This document shows positions 26,237-32,538 of a DNA stretch of 32,538 bases, piece by piece; the first letter of the stretch is position 1, and the number at the start of each line of letters is the position of its first letter. Source of the DNA: Tepidibacillus decaturensis (GTDB taxonomy: Bacteria; Bacillota; Bacilli; Tepidibacillales; Tepidibacillaceae); contig NZ_LSKU01000001.1 of the NCBI RefSeq assembly GCF_001561915.1, forward strand, positions 2,547,176 to 2,579,713. The letters run 5' to 3'. The position numbers were made by a program, and so were the translations under genes. The notes beneath the pieces are model-generated. The model saw only the letters and a list, made by a program, of their open reading frames with translations. It was not told the origin of the DNA and did no database searches.

Positions 26237-26263
26237 ATTCGACAAAATTTACTAATTTCCTTC
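26237..26263 (-). promoter_or_regulatory. Sigma-H promoter with overlapping Spo0A box
   Basis: Minus strand GAAGGAAAT (26255-26263), 11 bases, GTCGAAT (26237-26243) match the sigma-H consensus RNAGGAWWW-N11/12-RNNGAAT at every fixed base. TTTGTCGAA (26238-26246), a perfect 0A box, overlaps the -10. The arrangement predicts expression at sporulation onset and control by Spo0A. Confidence 0.7.
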
Positions 26264-26294
26264 ACAACTTTTACAACTATTTAATATAACCTAC

Positions 26295-26324
26295 AAAAAA
26301 CCTACTAGAATTTTTTCTAGTAGG
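26295..26324 (-). terminator. Intrinsic terminator of the ClC gene
   Basis: CCTACTAGAA / TTCTAGTAGG with a four-base loop (26301-26324), then TTTTTT on the minus strand, six bases after the stop. Confidence 0.9.
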
Positions 26325-26329
26325 AAACT

Positions 26330-27676
26330 TTAATTGTCTTTTTCTTTCTGATTATGAAGAAGAACATGCATTTTATTACTTAATCTTAATTTTTGAATTT
26401 GTCGAATTTCACAATTGATATCTGTGTCGATTGAAGGTGATTTAGACATCGAAAGAATTTGACTTGGATATACACTACGATGGCCAACCACAAGATAGCT
26501 TATAACACTTACGATCGAAGCATAGGTGGCAACTTTTACGCCAAATAATTCCATGGCCATTATAATCGCCGCTAATGGTGTATTGGCACTTGCAGCCAAA
26601 AATGAAACCATCCCTATCGCTGAATACATAGCTAAATCACCATGGATAAGCTGCGCCCATGCATTTCCTAAAGTAGACCCTATATAGAAAACAGGAGTTA
26701 ATATTCCTCCACTTCCACCTGAGCCTAACGTTACAGATGTTGTGAAAATCTTAATAAAAAAAGAAAGTGAATCTACCTTATGCCCTGCTAAGGCCTGATC
26801 AATCACATAGGTTCCTAGTCCAATATAGTCCTTGCTATGGGTTAATAAGACGATAAATATCAAAATAAAGCCACCAATGAATCCTTTTAGAGGTTTATAG
26901 ATTTTAAGGGAATACTGAAAATATGCCTCAATGATGTGTAAAGCTTTGATTAACAATAAAGAGATTAATCCAATTAGAATACCGAACAAAATAAGATAGA
27001 AAAACATTGATATTTCGCTTTTCGCTGGAACTTGTATGGCATATTTAAAATGCTTTACTCCCAAGTATTCATTGATATGAAAGCTGACATAAGCAGAAAT
27101 TAAAGAGGGTAATAGAACACGATAAGAAAATTTACCTATAAATAAAACCTCTGCTGCAAAAATAGCCCCTGCAATCGGAGTGCCAAAAACCCCTGCAAAT
27201 CCAGCACTAATTCCACATATTACAAATCTTCTCCGATCATCTTCGTTAAAGCGAAAAAGGTCAGAAAAGGCTGAAGCAATTCCTGCCCCAATTTGGGCAC
27301 TTGGGCCTTCTTTCCCAGCAGACCCACCAGATATAAGGGTGACTAATGTAGCAAAAACCTTAATCGGTACAACTTTTACATCGATCTTGCCATTTTTTTT
27401 ATGAATGGATTCAATTACTTTTTCTGTTCCATGACCTGCTGCATCTGGTGCAAATCGTAATACCATCCAACTACTTAAAAAGAATGCAATCGGCATAAAA
27501 AGATAATAATAAGGCCATTCAGCTGCCTTTTCCGTACCATAAGCAAGCGTATTTAAAAATAAAGCAGTCACTCCTCCTACCACGGTTCCTACAAAGATAG
27601 ATAAAAAAATCCATTTGATTGTGCTCAATAGTAGGATGGATTCCTCCAGAACCTCCTGATTGATCTCTTTTTTCAT
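26330..27676 (-). CDS. ClC family chloride channel or H+/Cl- antiporter
   Basis: 448 residues with ten or more membrane helices. ClC motifs are present: GGSAGKEGPSAQIG with the gating Glu in GKEGP (121-125), and GSGGSGGILTPVFYIG. The first selectivity segment reads AGHGTEKVI instead of the common GSGIP, so anion preference is open. The gating Glu suggests proton-coupled exchange. No CBS domains follow. ATG 27676 has GGAGG ten bases upstream; the frame is open to 27727 but without a site. Confidence 0.9.
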   Translation of the reverse strand: MKKEINQEVLEESILLLSTIKWIFLSIFVGTVVGGVTALFLNTLAYGTEKAAEWPYYYLFMPIAFFLSSWMVLRFAPDAAGHGTEKVIESIHKKNGKIDVKVVPIKVFATLVTLISGGSAGKEGPSAQIGAGIASAFSDLFRFNEDDRRRFVICGISAGFAGVFGTPIAGAIFAAEVLFIGKFSYRVLLPSLISAYVSFHINEYLGVKHFKYAIQVPAKSEISMFFYLILFGILIGLISLLLIKALHIIEAYFQYSLKIYKPLKGFIGGFILIFIVLLTHSKDYIGLGTYVIDQALAGHKVDSLSFFIKIFTTSVTLGSGGSGGILTPVFYIGSTLGNAWAQLIHGDLAMYSAIGMVSFLAASANTPLAAIIMAMELFGVKVATYASIVSVISYLVVGHRSVYPSQILSMSKSPSIDTDINCEIRQIQKLRLSNKMHVLLHNQKEKDN

Positions 27677-27698
27677 CAAAAACCGCCTCCAAACTTTA

Positions 27699-27727
27699 AT
27701 TTTAGCACTGTAGTTAATTGAAGACAA
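27699..27727 (-). promoter_or_regulatory. Putative sigma-A promoter of the ClC gene
   Basis: Minus strand TTGTCT (27722-27727), 17 bases, TAAAAT (27699-27704), with the start codon about 22 bases further. It lies just after the glcF stop. Confidence 0.55.
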
Positions 27728-27752
27728 TAGAATAGAGACGGCCTTTTAGAAT

Positions 27753-29054
27753 CTAGTTTAGATTTTTCACGCCAGCTGCTTCAGCTAAAAGATCTGCAAT
27801 ATGAACAGCTCTTACTTTACCTTCTAACCCTGCTCTTTGAATACCGATCCTCATTTGCAATAAACAGCCCGGATTAGCGGTGACAACTATAGAAGCATTT
27901 GTATCGATTACATTTACCATTTTTGCATCTAAAATCTGCATTGAATGGTCGTGGTGAACCATATTGTAGGTTCCGGCAGAACCGCAACAAGTTCCAGCAC
28001 CCTTCATTTCCACATATTCAATACCAGGAATCGCTTGAATCAGTTTTCTTGGTTGTAAAGTAACCCCTTGAACATTGGCTAAATGGCATGAATCCTGATA
28101 AGTCACACGGACATTCATCGGTTTTAGCGGTGGTAGTTCATCAATTTCAGCCAGTATCTCGTTAATATCCTTCACTTTTTTGACAAATAATTTCGCTCGA
28201 TCACTCCATACAGGATCATCCGCGAGAAGCTTATCATATTCTTTTAACATTGCCCCACAACCACCTTGGTTATTGACCAAATAGGTTGCCCCAATTTCTT
28301 CCATCATTTTAATATTCTTTTTCGCCAATTCTTTGGCTAGATCTATTTCACCTGCATGAGCATGAACGGCTCCACAACAAGTTTGACTTTCTGGATGAAT
28401 GACAGGGAAACCACTTTCTTTTAATAATGCCATTGTAGATTGGTTTATTTCGTGAAAAATAGCGTCTTGAATACAACCACTAAAAAAAGCAACTGTTGGT
28501 TTATTTGTTTTTCTTTCAGGTTCAACTCGTTTTGGCAGCATCGATTTTAAAGAAGATACTTCTGGAAGGACCCTTTCAAACGTTTCCATATGCCAAGGAA
28601 GTACTTTAAGTACACCGCTTTTTCTGACGACTTTTTGAAGACCTGATTTTTGATAGATTCGAATTCCACCTCTTACCCATTTCATTCTCTTAGGATAGGG
28701 TAATAGTTTTCTTAAAAATAACCATCGAACCGCCTTCACCGTCGGTGAAAAGTTGGTTTGTTTCGTAATGACCTCTTTTGCATGCTCTAGCATTTGGCCA
28801 TATTGTACCCCTGAAGGACAGGCAATTTCACAAGCTCGACAACCCAAACATAAATCTAGTGAATCCATAATATCATTGGTGACAAGAGCACCATCCTGTA
28901 CCGATTTCATTAAGGCAATTCTGCCCCTTGGAGTCGCAGTTTCTTTTGGTATGATTTTGTATGTCGGACATACAGAAAGGCAAAAACCACACTGCATACA
29001 ATTTAATAGATCATCCTCTGAAATTCCTAAAGCTAATGAAAGATTACCGCTCAT
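27753..29054 (-). CDS. glcF: Glycolate oxidase iron-sulfur subunit
   Basis: 433 residues. Two 4Fe-4S motifs near the N-terminus (CMQCGFCLSVCP and CLGCRACEIACP), then two CCG domains (ending TCCGAVHAHAG and TCCGSAGTYN) of the heterodisulfide-reductase-like type. It takes electrons from GlcD and passes them to the quinone pool. ATG 29054 lies inside the end of glcD (11-base overlap), so the two are coupled. Lactate is an alternative substrate for such pairs. Confidence 0.92.
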   Translation of the reverse strand: MSGNLSLALGISEDDLLNCMQCGFCLSVCPTYKIIPKETATPRGRIALMKSVQDGALVTNDIMDSLDLCLGCRACEIACPSGVQYGQMLEHAKEVITKQTNFSPTVKAVRWLFLRKLLPYPKRMKWVRGGIRIYQKSGLQKVVRKSGVLKVLPWHMETFERVLPEVSSLKSMLPKRVEPERKTNKPTVAFFSGCIQDAIFHEINQSTMALLKESGFPVIHPESQTCCGAVHAHAGEIDLAKELAKKNIKMMEEIGATYLVNNQGGCGAMLKEYDKLLADDPVWSDRAKLFVKKVKDINEILAEIDELPPLKPMNVRVTYQDSCHLANVQGVTLQPRKLIQAIPGIEYVEMKGAGTCCGSAGTYNMVHHDHSMQILDAKMVNVIDTNASIVVTANPGCLLQMRIGIQRAGLEGKVRAVHIADLLAEAAGVKNLN

Positions 29055-30462
29055 GCTGGATCACAACTCGCTTTCTTGCTTGTTCTACGAATAGTTTCCC
29101 AGGGTTTAAAATCCCTTTTGGATCAAAAGCTTTCTTTATGCCCTTCATTACTTCAACCCCAGATTCACCAATTTTCCACTCCAAATAACTTGCTTTTGCA
29201 ATCCCTACTCCATGTTCCCCTGTAATGGTTCCTCCTAAATCAATCGTTTTTTCGTAGATTTCATCAAACGCTTTTTCTACATGCTCAATTTCATCTGTGT
29301 TGCGTACATCCGTTAAACAGGTTGGGTGAAGGTTTCCATCCCCTGCATGGCCAAATGTACAAATGTGCAAATCATATTTTTGAGCGACTTCCTTTATCTT
29401 ATCTACTAATGGTGCAATTTCTGAACGAGGAACCGTCGCATCTTCAAGAATCGTAGTAGGTTTAAGCCTTGCTAGAGCAGAAAGTGCCATTCTTCTAGCT
29501 GTCATTAACTGATTCGCTTCCTCTGTAGTTTGAGCCACTTCAACAGAAACGGCTCTTTCCCCTTTGCAAATCTCTGCCATCCGGGTAATATCTCGATCTA
29601 CTTGGTCTTTACTCCCATCTTGTTCCATTAACAGGATCGCTTCAACATCGCGAGGTAATCCTATTTTCACATAATCCTCAACTACATTAATCGTTGCATT
29701 ATCCATAAATTCTAGGGTAACAGGAATGATTTTATTGGCAATAATCTTAGATACAGCTTTTGCTGCATCTGTTAAATCCTTAAACATGGCTAACATCGTT
29801 CTTTTCGTTTCAGGCAATGGTAAGAGCTTTAAAGTAGCTTCTGTAATCACAGCTAAGGTTCCTTCAGATCCGATCAATAGCTTTGTTAAATCATACCCTG
29901 CAACATCCTTTGCTAGTTTTCCGCCTGTTTTTAGGATATCTCCGTTTGGCAAAACAGCTGTTAACGCAATGACATAATCCTTTGTTACACCATATTTTAA
30001 ACCACGTAATCCCCCAGCATTTTCAGCAATATTGCCGCCAATTGTTGAGATGCGTAAACTTCCTGGATCGGGTGGATAGAATAATCCTCTTGCCTCTACC
30101 GCTTGATGGATTTCGGCGGTAATCACACCAGGTTGAACGGTACAGGTTAAGTTTTCTTCATCGATCTCTAAAATTTGATTCATTCGATTTAACCCTAAAA
30201 CAAGCCCACCTTTAAGTGGAACCGTTCCACCACTTAAATTAGTTGCAGATCCTCTTGGTATAACTGGGAACGCAAAGTGATTGGCAATCTTTAGAATTTC
30301 TGAAACTTCTTCGGTTGTTTTTGGTAAAACAACGACATCAGGCAGTTGTTGGTACATCGGCGTTGAATCATAGGAGTAGGCAACCAATTCTTCAGGTTGA
30401 TCCATTACCCAATCTTTCCCCACCACATCAATCAATTGCTTTTTTATCGTTGGATCTAACAT
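29044..30462 (-). CDS. glcD: Glycolate oxidase FAD subunit
   Basis: 472 residues of the FAD_binding_4 / FAD-oxidase C family. The FAD segments PRGSATNLSGGTVPLKGG and PPDPGSLRISTIGGNIAENAGG are clear, and the C-terminal half has THICTFGHAGDGNLHP-like and GEHGVGIAK motifs that line the 2-hydroxyacid site. It oxidises glycolate to glyoxylate, or another 2-hydroxyacid; sequence alone does not separate these. ATG 30462 has GGGGGAGAGG upstream. It is divergent from a FadR-type regulator, with a cre box between. Confidence 0.92.
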   Translation of the reverse strand: MLDPTIKKQLIDVVGKDWVMDQPEELVAYSYDSTPMYQQLPDVVVLPKTTEEVSEILKIANHFAFPVIPRGSATNLSGGTVPLKGGLVLGLNRMNQILEIDEENLTCTVQPGVITAEIHQAVEARGLFYPPDPGSLRISTIGGNIAENAGGLRGLKYGVTKDYVIALTAVLPNGDILKTGGKLAKDVAGYDLTKLLIGSEGTLAVITEATLKLLPLPETKRTMLAMFKDLTDAAKAVSKIIANKIIPVTLEFMDNATINVVEDYVKIGLPRDVEAILLMEQDGSKDQVDRDITRMAEICKGERAVSVEVAQTTEEANQLMTARRMALSALARLKPTTILEDATVPRSEIAPLVDKIKEVAQKYDLHICTFGHAGDGNLHPTCLTDVRNTDEIEHVEKAFDEIYEKTIDLGGTITGEHGVGIAKASYLEWKIGESGVEVMKGIKKAFDPKGILNPGKLFVEQARKRVVIQHER

Positions 30463-30519
30463 CTTAAATCCTCTCCCCCAATAAACATAGTTCTATTTTT
30501 TTGATTATCTGATGACCTT

Positions 30520-30546
30520 ATCATACCATAAATGAAAGCGCTATTT
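30520..30546 (-). promoter_or_regulatory. glcDF promoter region with CcpA cre box
   Basis: TGAAAGCGCTATTT (30533-30546) matches the cre consensus TGWAARCGYTWNCW in 13 of 14 positions. On the minus strand an extended -10, TGG-TATGAT (30520-30528), follows four bases later, so the cre covers the place of the -35 region. CcpA bound there would block glcDF transcription when sugar is plentiful. Confidence 0.6.
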
Positions 30547-30576
30547 TTTATAAATTTTTATTTTTTTAGAATTTGT

Positions 30577-30599
30577 TTTGGTTAAATTTTGTTTGGTTA
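30577..30599. promoter_or_regulatory. Direct repeats TTTGGTTA, possible regulator sites
   Basis: TTTGGTTA occurs at 30577 and 30592, 15 bases apart, upstream of the FadR-type regulator gene. GntR-family proteins often use TGGT half-sites, but the usual inverted form is not seen. Confidence 0.3.
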
Positions 30600-30675
30600 T
30601 TTACACTGTTTCATTTAAAATATAAGTTGTACGATAATACGGATAGTGTGAATATCCCTTGAGGTGATTCATTTT

Positions 30676-31398
30676 ATGGAATTTCAACAAATAAAACCGC
30701 AAAAAATCTATGAACGTGTAGCAGAACAGTTAAAAGAAATGATTATAAATGGTGACTTAAAACCAGGAGAGCGTTTATTATCTGTTCGCGAATTGGCTGA
30801 ACAGTTACAAGTAGGACGAAGTGCCGTACGTGAGGCATTAACTGCCTTAAATGCAATGGGGTTAGTGGAAATTCGCCAGGGCGAAGGGACTTTTGTAAAA
30901 AAATATACAGAATCAGATCTGGTTTCCTTCGATATCTTTACCCTCCTCCTCGATTTTGAGCAAATTCAATCTTTGTTAGAGATTCGGAAAATTTTGGAGG
31001 TATCCGCTGCAGAATTAGCTGCGGAGCGTCGAACAAATGAAGACCTATTTCATTTAGAACAAGCGTTAAAGAAGATGGAAGTGGATTTAAGCAACCTAGA
31101 CGCAAATGAAGAGGCAGATTGGATGTTTCATTATGCTTTGTCTAAAGCGACTAAAAATAATATGCTTGTTTATATTATTGAAAATATCTCAGATGCCATT
31201 AAAAAGAGCTTGAGAACAAGTCGAAAGGTTCTTTTTTCGATGCCAAAAACTCCTGAGCGTTTACTTACGGAACACCAAAATATTTATCAAGCGATTGAAC
31301 AAAAGGATGCTGAATTAGCAGCTTCACTGATGTTTCAGCATTTAAAACAAGTAGAAAATACGTTAACTAAACTTTCAAAAGAAAAAGGGCAAAAGTGA
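30676..31398 (+). CDS. GntR family regulator, FadR subfamily
   Basis: 240 residues: N-terminal winged helix (IYERVAEQLKEMIINGDLKPGERL, then SVRELAEQLQVGRSAVREALTALNAMGLVEIRQGEGTFV) and a C-terminal FCD domain with metal-ligand pattern DWMFH, EHQNIY and FQHLKQ. Such regulators usually sense a carboxylic acid. Divergence from glcDF makes that operon the likely target (GlcC/LldR-like role), by inference. ATG 30676 has GAGGTG nine bases upstream; the frame's GTG 30664 is inside that site. Confidence 0.88.
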   Translation: MEFQQIKPQKIYERVAEQLKEMIINGDLKPGERLLSVRELAEQLQVGRSAVREALTALNAMGLVEIRQGEGTFVKKYTESDLVSFDIFTLLLDFEQIQSLLEIRKILEVSAAELAAERRTNEDLFHLEQALKKMEVDLSNLDANEEADWMFHYALSKATKNNMLVYIIENISDAIKKSLRTSRKVLFSMPKTPERLLTEHQNIYQAIEQKDAELAASLMFQHLKQVENTLTKLSKEKGQK

Positions 31399-31433
31399 AA
31401 CCTTTTGCTACAAATCGTCGTATATATCTTATA

Positions 31434-31487
31434 AACCCCCAAAAGTGACAGTTTCCTTCGAAACATATTCCAATTACTTTTGGAGTC
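31434..31487 (+). repeat. Family B palindromic repeat
   Basis: CCCCCAAAAGTGACAGTTTCC ends and CCAATTACTTTTGGAG give stem CCAAAAGT/ACTTTTGG. Same orientation on the plus strand as the copies at 11699, 13067 and 15397, although the genes here run the other way. Confidence 0.75.
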
Positions 31488-31500
31488 TCTATGAATAGGG

Positions 31501-31506
31501 TATAAT
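31501..31506 (+). promoter_or_regulatory. Probable -10 of the yugP promoter
   Basis: Perfect TATAAT 38 bases before the start codon. No good -35; TTGGAG at the end of the family B repeat is 15 bases upstream. Confidence 0.4.
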
Positions 31507-31543
31507 AAAATATGATCTTATCATGTTGGAGGGATGTTTTTCG

Positions 31544-32242
31544 ATGTTCTTCTTTAGTGGTTATCCATTGCTTGATCTCTCAATTTTGGCTGCTTTTGGT
31601 TTATCCATTTGGGCCCAATTTAAAGTACAAGGGAACTATAGAAAATGGTCAAAAGTTGCTGCTTCTTCGGGAATCACTGGTGCTCAAGCAGCACGTCATT
31701 TGTTAGATCGTAATGGGCTATATGATGTTCCAGTAGAACCTGTTAGAGGTACTTTATCAGACCATTATGATCCAATTCACCGTGTCGTTCGTTTATCTGA
31801 AAATGTTTATTACGGAAATTCCATTGCTTCGATTTCTGTTGCATCTCATGAAGTTGGACATGCGATCCAACATAAAGAACAATATAGCATGTTAGTCTTA
31901 CGCCATCGTATATTCCCTATTCTCAACTTTACTTCTGGTTTAGCTCCATTATTACTGATTGGCGGTTTTCTATTCCGCTGGGCTGAACTAATTGGTTTAG
32001 GGATTGTCTTTTTCGCAACCGTAGTTGCATTTCAATTGATTACATTACCAGTAGAATTTAATGCTTCCAGCCGGGCAAAAGATTTGATGGTTGCTGAAGG
32101 GTTTATTCGCAACACAGAGGAACACGGTGTGAATAAAGTATTAGGGGCAGCAGCACTTACCTATGTTGCAGCTGCATTGATGGCCGCATTGGAATTGTTA
32201 CGTTATGTATTCATTTTTATTGGGATGAGAAACGACGATTAA
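31544..32242 (+). CDS. yugP: YugP family zinc metallopeptidase
   Basis: 232 residues of the YugP family (PF04298). Zinc motif SHEVGHAIQH (His102-Glu103-His106), the preceding DHYDPIHRVVRLSENVYYGNSIAS signature, and three to four membrane helices, with an N-terminal anchor. Substrates are unknown; the family is thought to be a membrane-bound protease. ATG 31544 has GGAGGG ten bases upstream; the in-frame ATG 31523 lies before that site. Confidence 0.88.
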   Translation: MFFFSGYPLLDLSILAAFGLSIWAQFKVQGNYRKWSKVAASSGITGAQAARHLLDRNGLYDVPVEPVRGTLSDHYDPIHRVVRLSENVYYGNSIASISVASHEVGHAIQHKEQYSMLVLRHRIFPILNFTSGLAPLLLIGGFLFRWAELIGLGIVFFATVVAFQLITLPVEFNASSRAKDLMVAEGFIRNTEEHGVNKVLGAAALTYVAAALMAALELLRYVFIFIGMRNDD

Positions 32243-32247
32243 AAATG

Positions 32248-32285
32248 AAAGAACTGTCTCAGAATGTGAGACAGTTCTTTTTGTG
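32248..32285. terminator. Bidirectional terminator between yugP and tctA
   Basis: Perfect 13-bp stem AAAGAACTGTCTC / GAGACAGTTCTTT with a seven-base loop, TTTTT after it on the plus strand and TTCATTTTT after it on the minus strand. It serves the two convergent genes. Confidence 0.88.
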
Positions 32286-32289
32286 CTTT

Positions 32290-32538
32290 TTACTTCATAC
32301 CAATGATTTGATTTTCTGTTGTTGATGCTTTTCTTTTTTTGCCCCAGTCTTTTACAATAGGGAAAACGATTGAAATAATGGTTAAAGCAATTAAGACTAA
32401 TGATACAGTTGATTGGTAAAAAATATGAAAATCTCCGTTAGAAATCGTTAATGCTTGTCTAAAAGATTGTTCCATACTATTACCAACGATGACTGCTAAA
32501 ATAAGGGGTGCTGTTGGTTGGTATATCTGCCTTATTCA
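32290..32538 (-). pseudogene. C-terminal end of TctA-type tricarboxylate transporter permease, disrupted
   Basis: The frame ending at 32290 reads APLILAVIVG then MEQSFRQALTISNGD and two more hydrophobic stretches, typical of the C-terminus of the TctA permease of tripartite tricarboxylate transporters. That frame meets a stop (TGA, 32536-32538) 20 codons above the first Met. The upstream part NKADIPT lies in another frame that ends in SSHRW and a stop. Removing one CCAA from a tandem CCAACCAA (plus strand TTGGTTGG, 32514-32521) joins them as NKADIPTAPLILA. The rest of the gene is outside the window. Confidence 0.6.

Overview
The window is AT-rich DNA (roughly 35-40% G+C by eye) from an endospore-forming member of the Bacillota, order Bacillales. 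The evidence is spo0F and spoIIR, a YhcN/YlaJ-type spore lipoprotein, and a gene order that follows the Bacillus subtilis rpoE-pyrG-spo0F-fbaA-tal-murZ-glpX-rho-rpmE-tdk-prfA-prmC-spoIIR-ywlC-mntP-ywlE segment almost gene for gene. The species cannot be fixed from sequence alone. Strand is mostly minus. No rRNA, tRNA, insertion sequence, prophage or CRISPR array was found.

Layout. 1-109: stacked terminator hairpins. 110-5269 (-): chemotaxis receptor, protein-arginine phosphatase YwlE, a ZIP metal transporter, Mn exporter MntP, a frameshifted threonylcarbamoyl-AMP synthase YwlC, and SpoIIR. A phased DnaA-box cluster lies upstream of ywlC. 5398-8760 (-): prmC-prfA, spore lipoprotein, tdk. 8999-14714 (-): rpmE, rho, glpX, murZ-type murA, transaldolase, fba. 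14868-17962 (-): spo0F, pyrG with a CTP-sensing type attenuator, rpoE. 18095-22010 (-): MeaB GTPase, LapA-like protein, a 51-residue XapX protein, YwiB-like DUF1934 protein, speB, speE. 22240-24541 (+): class A PBP and 4-oxalocrotonate tautomerase, divergent from speE. 24572-26175 (-): six-TM degenerate-GGDEF and histidine kinase reading frames, probably one protein, under a near-perfect sigma-H promoter overlapped by a Spo0A box. 26330-30462 (-): ClC transporter and glcDF. 30676-32242 (+): FadR-type regulator and YugP metallopeptidase. 32290-32538 (-): disrupted C-terminal end of a TctA permease.

The genes are core: translation termination, transcription (rho, rpoE), cell wall, CTP synthesis, lower carbon metabolism, polyamines and the sporulation phosphorelay (spo0F plus a putative sporulation kinase).

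The most unusual content is intergenic. Two families of palindromic repeats recur. Family A is about 102 bp with arms GTTTGTATATTCCAA/TTGGAATATACAAAC; it has two full copies whose inner stems differ in sequence but both pair, plus half, solo and decayed copies, all just 3' of minus-strand genes. Family B is about 50-60 bp with CAAAAGTGA / TTACTTTTG ends. Three probable frameshifts (ywlC, the GGDEF-kinase junction, tctA) need checking; two fall in A7 runs.
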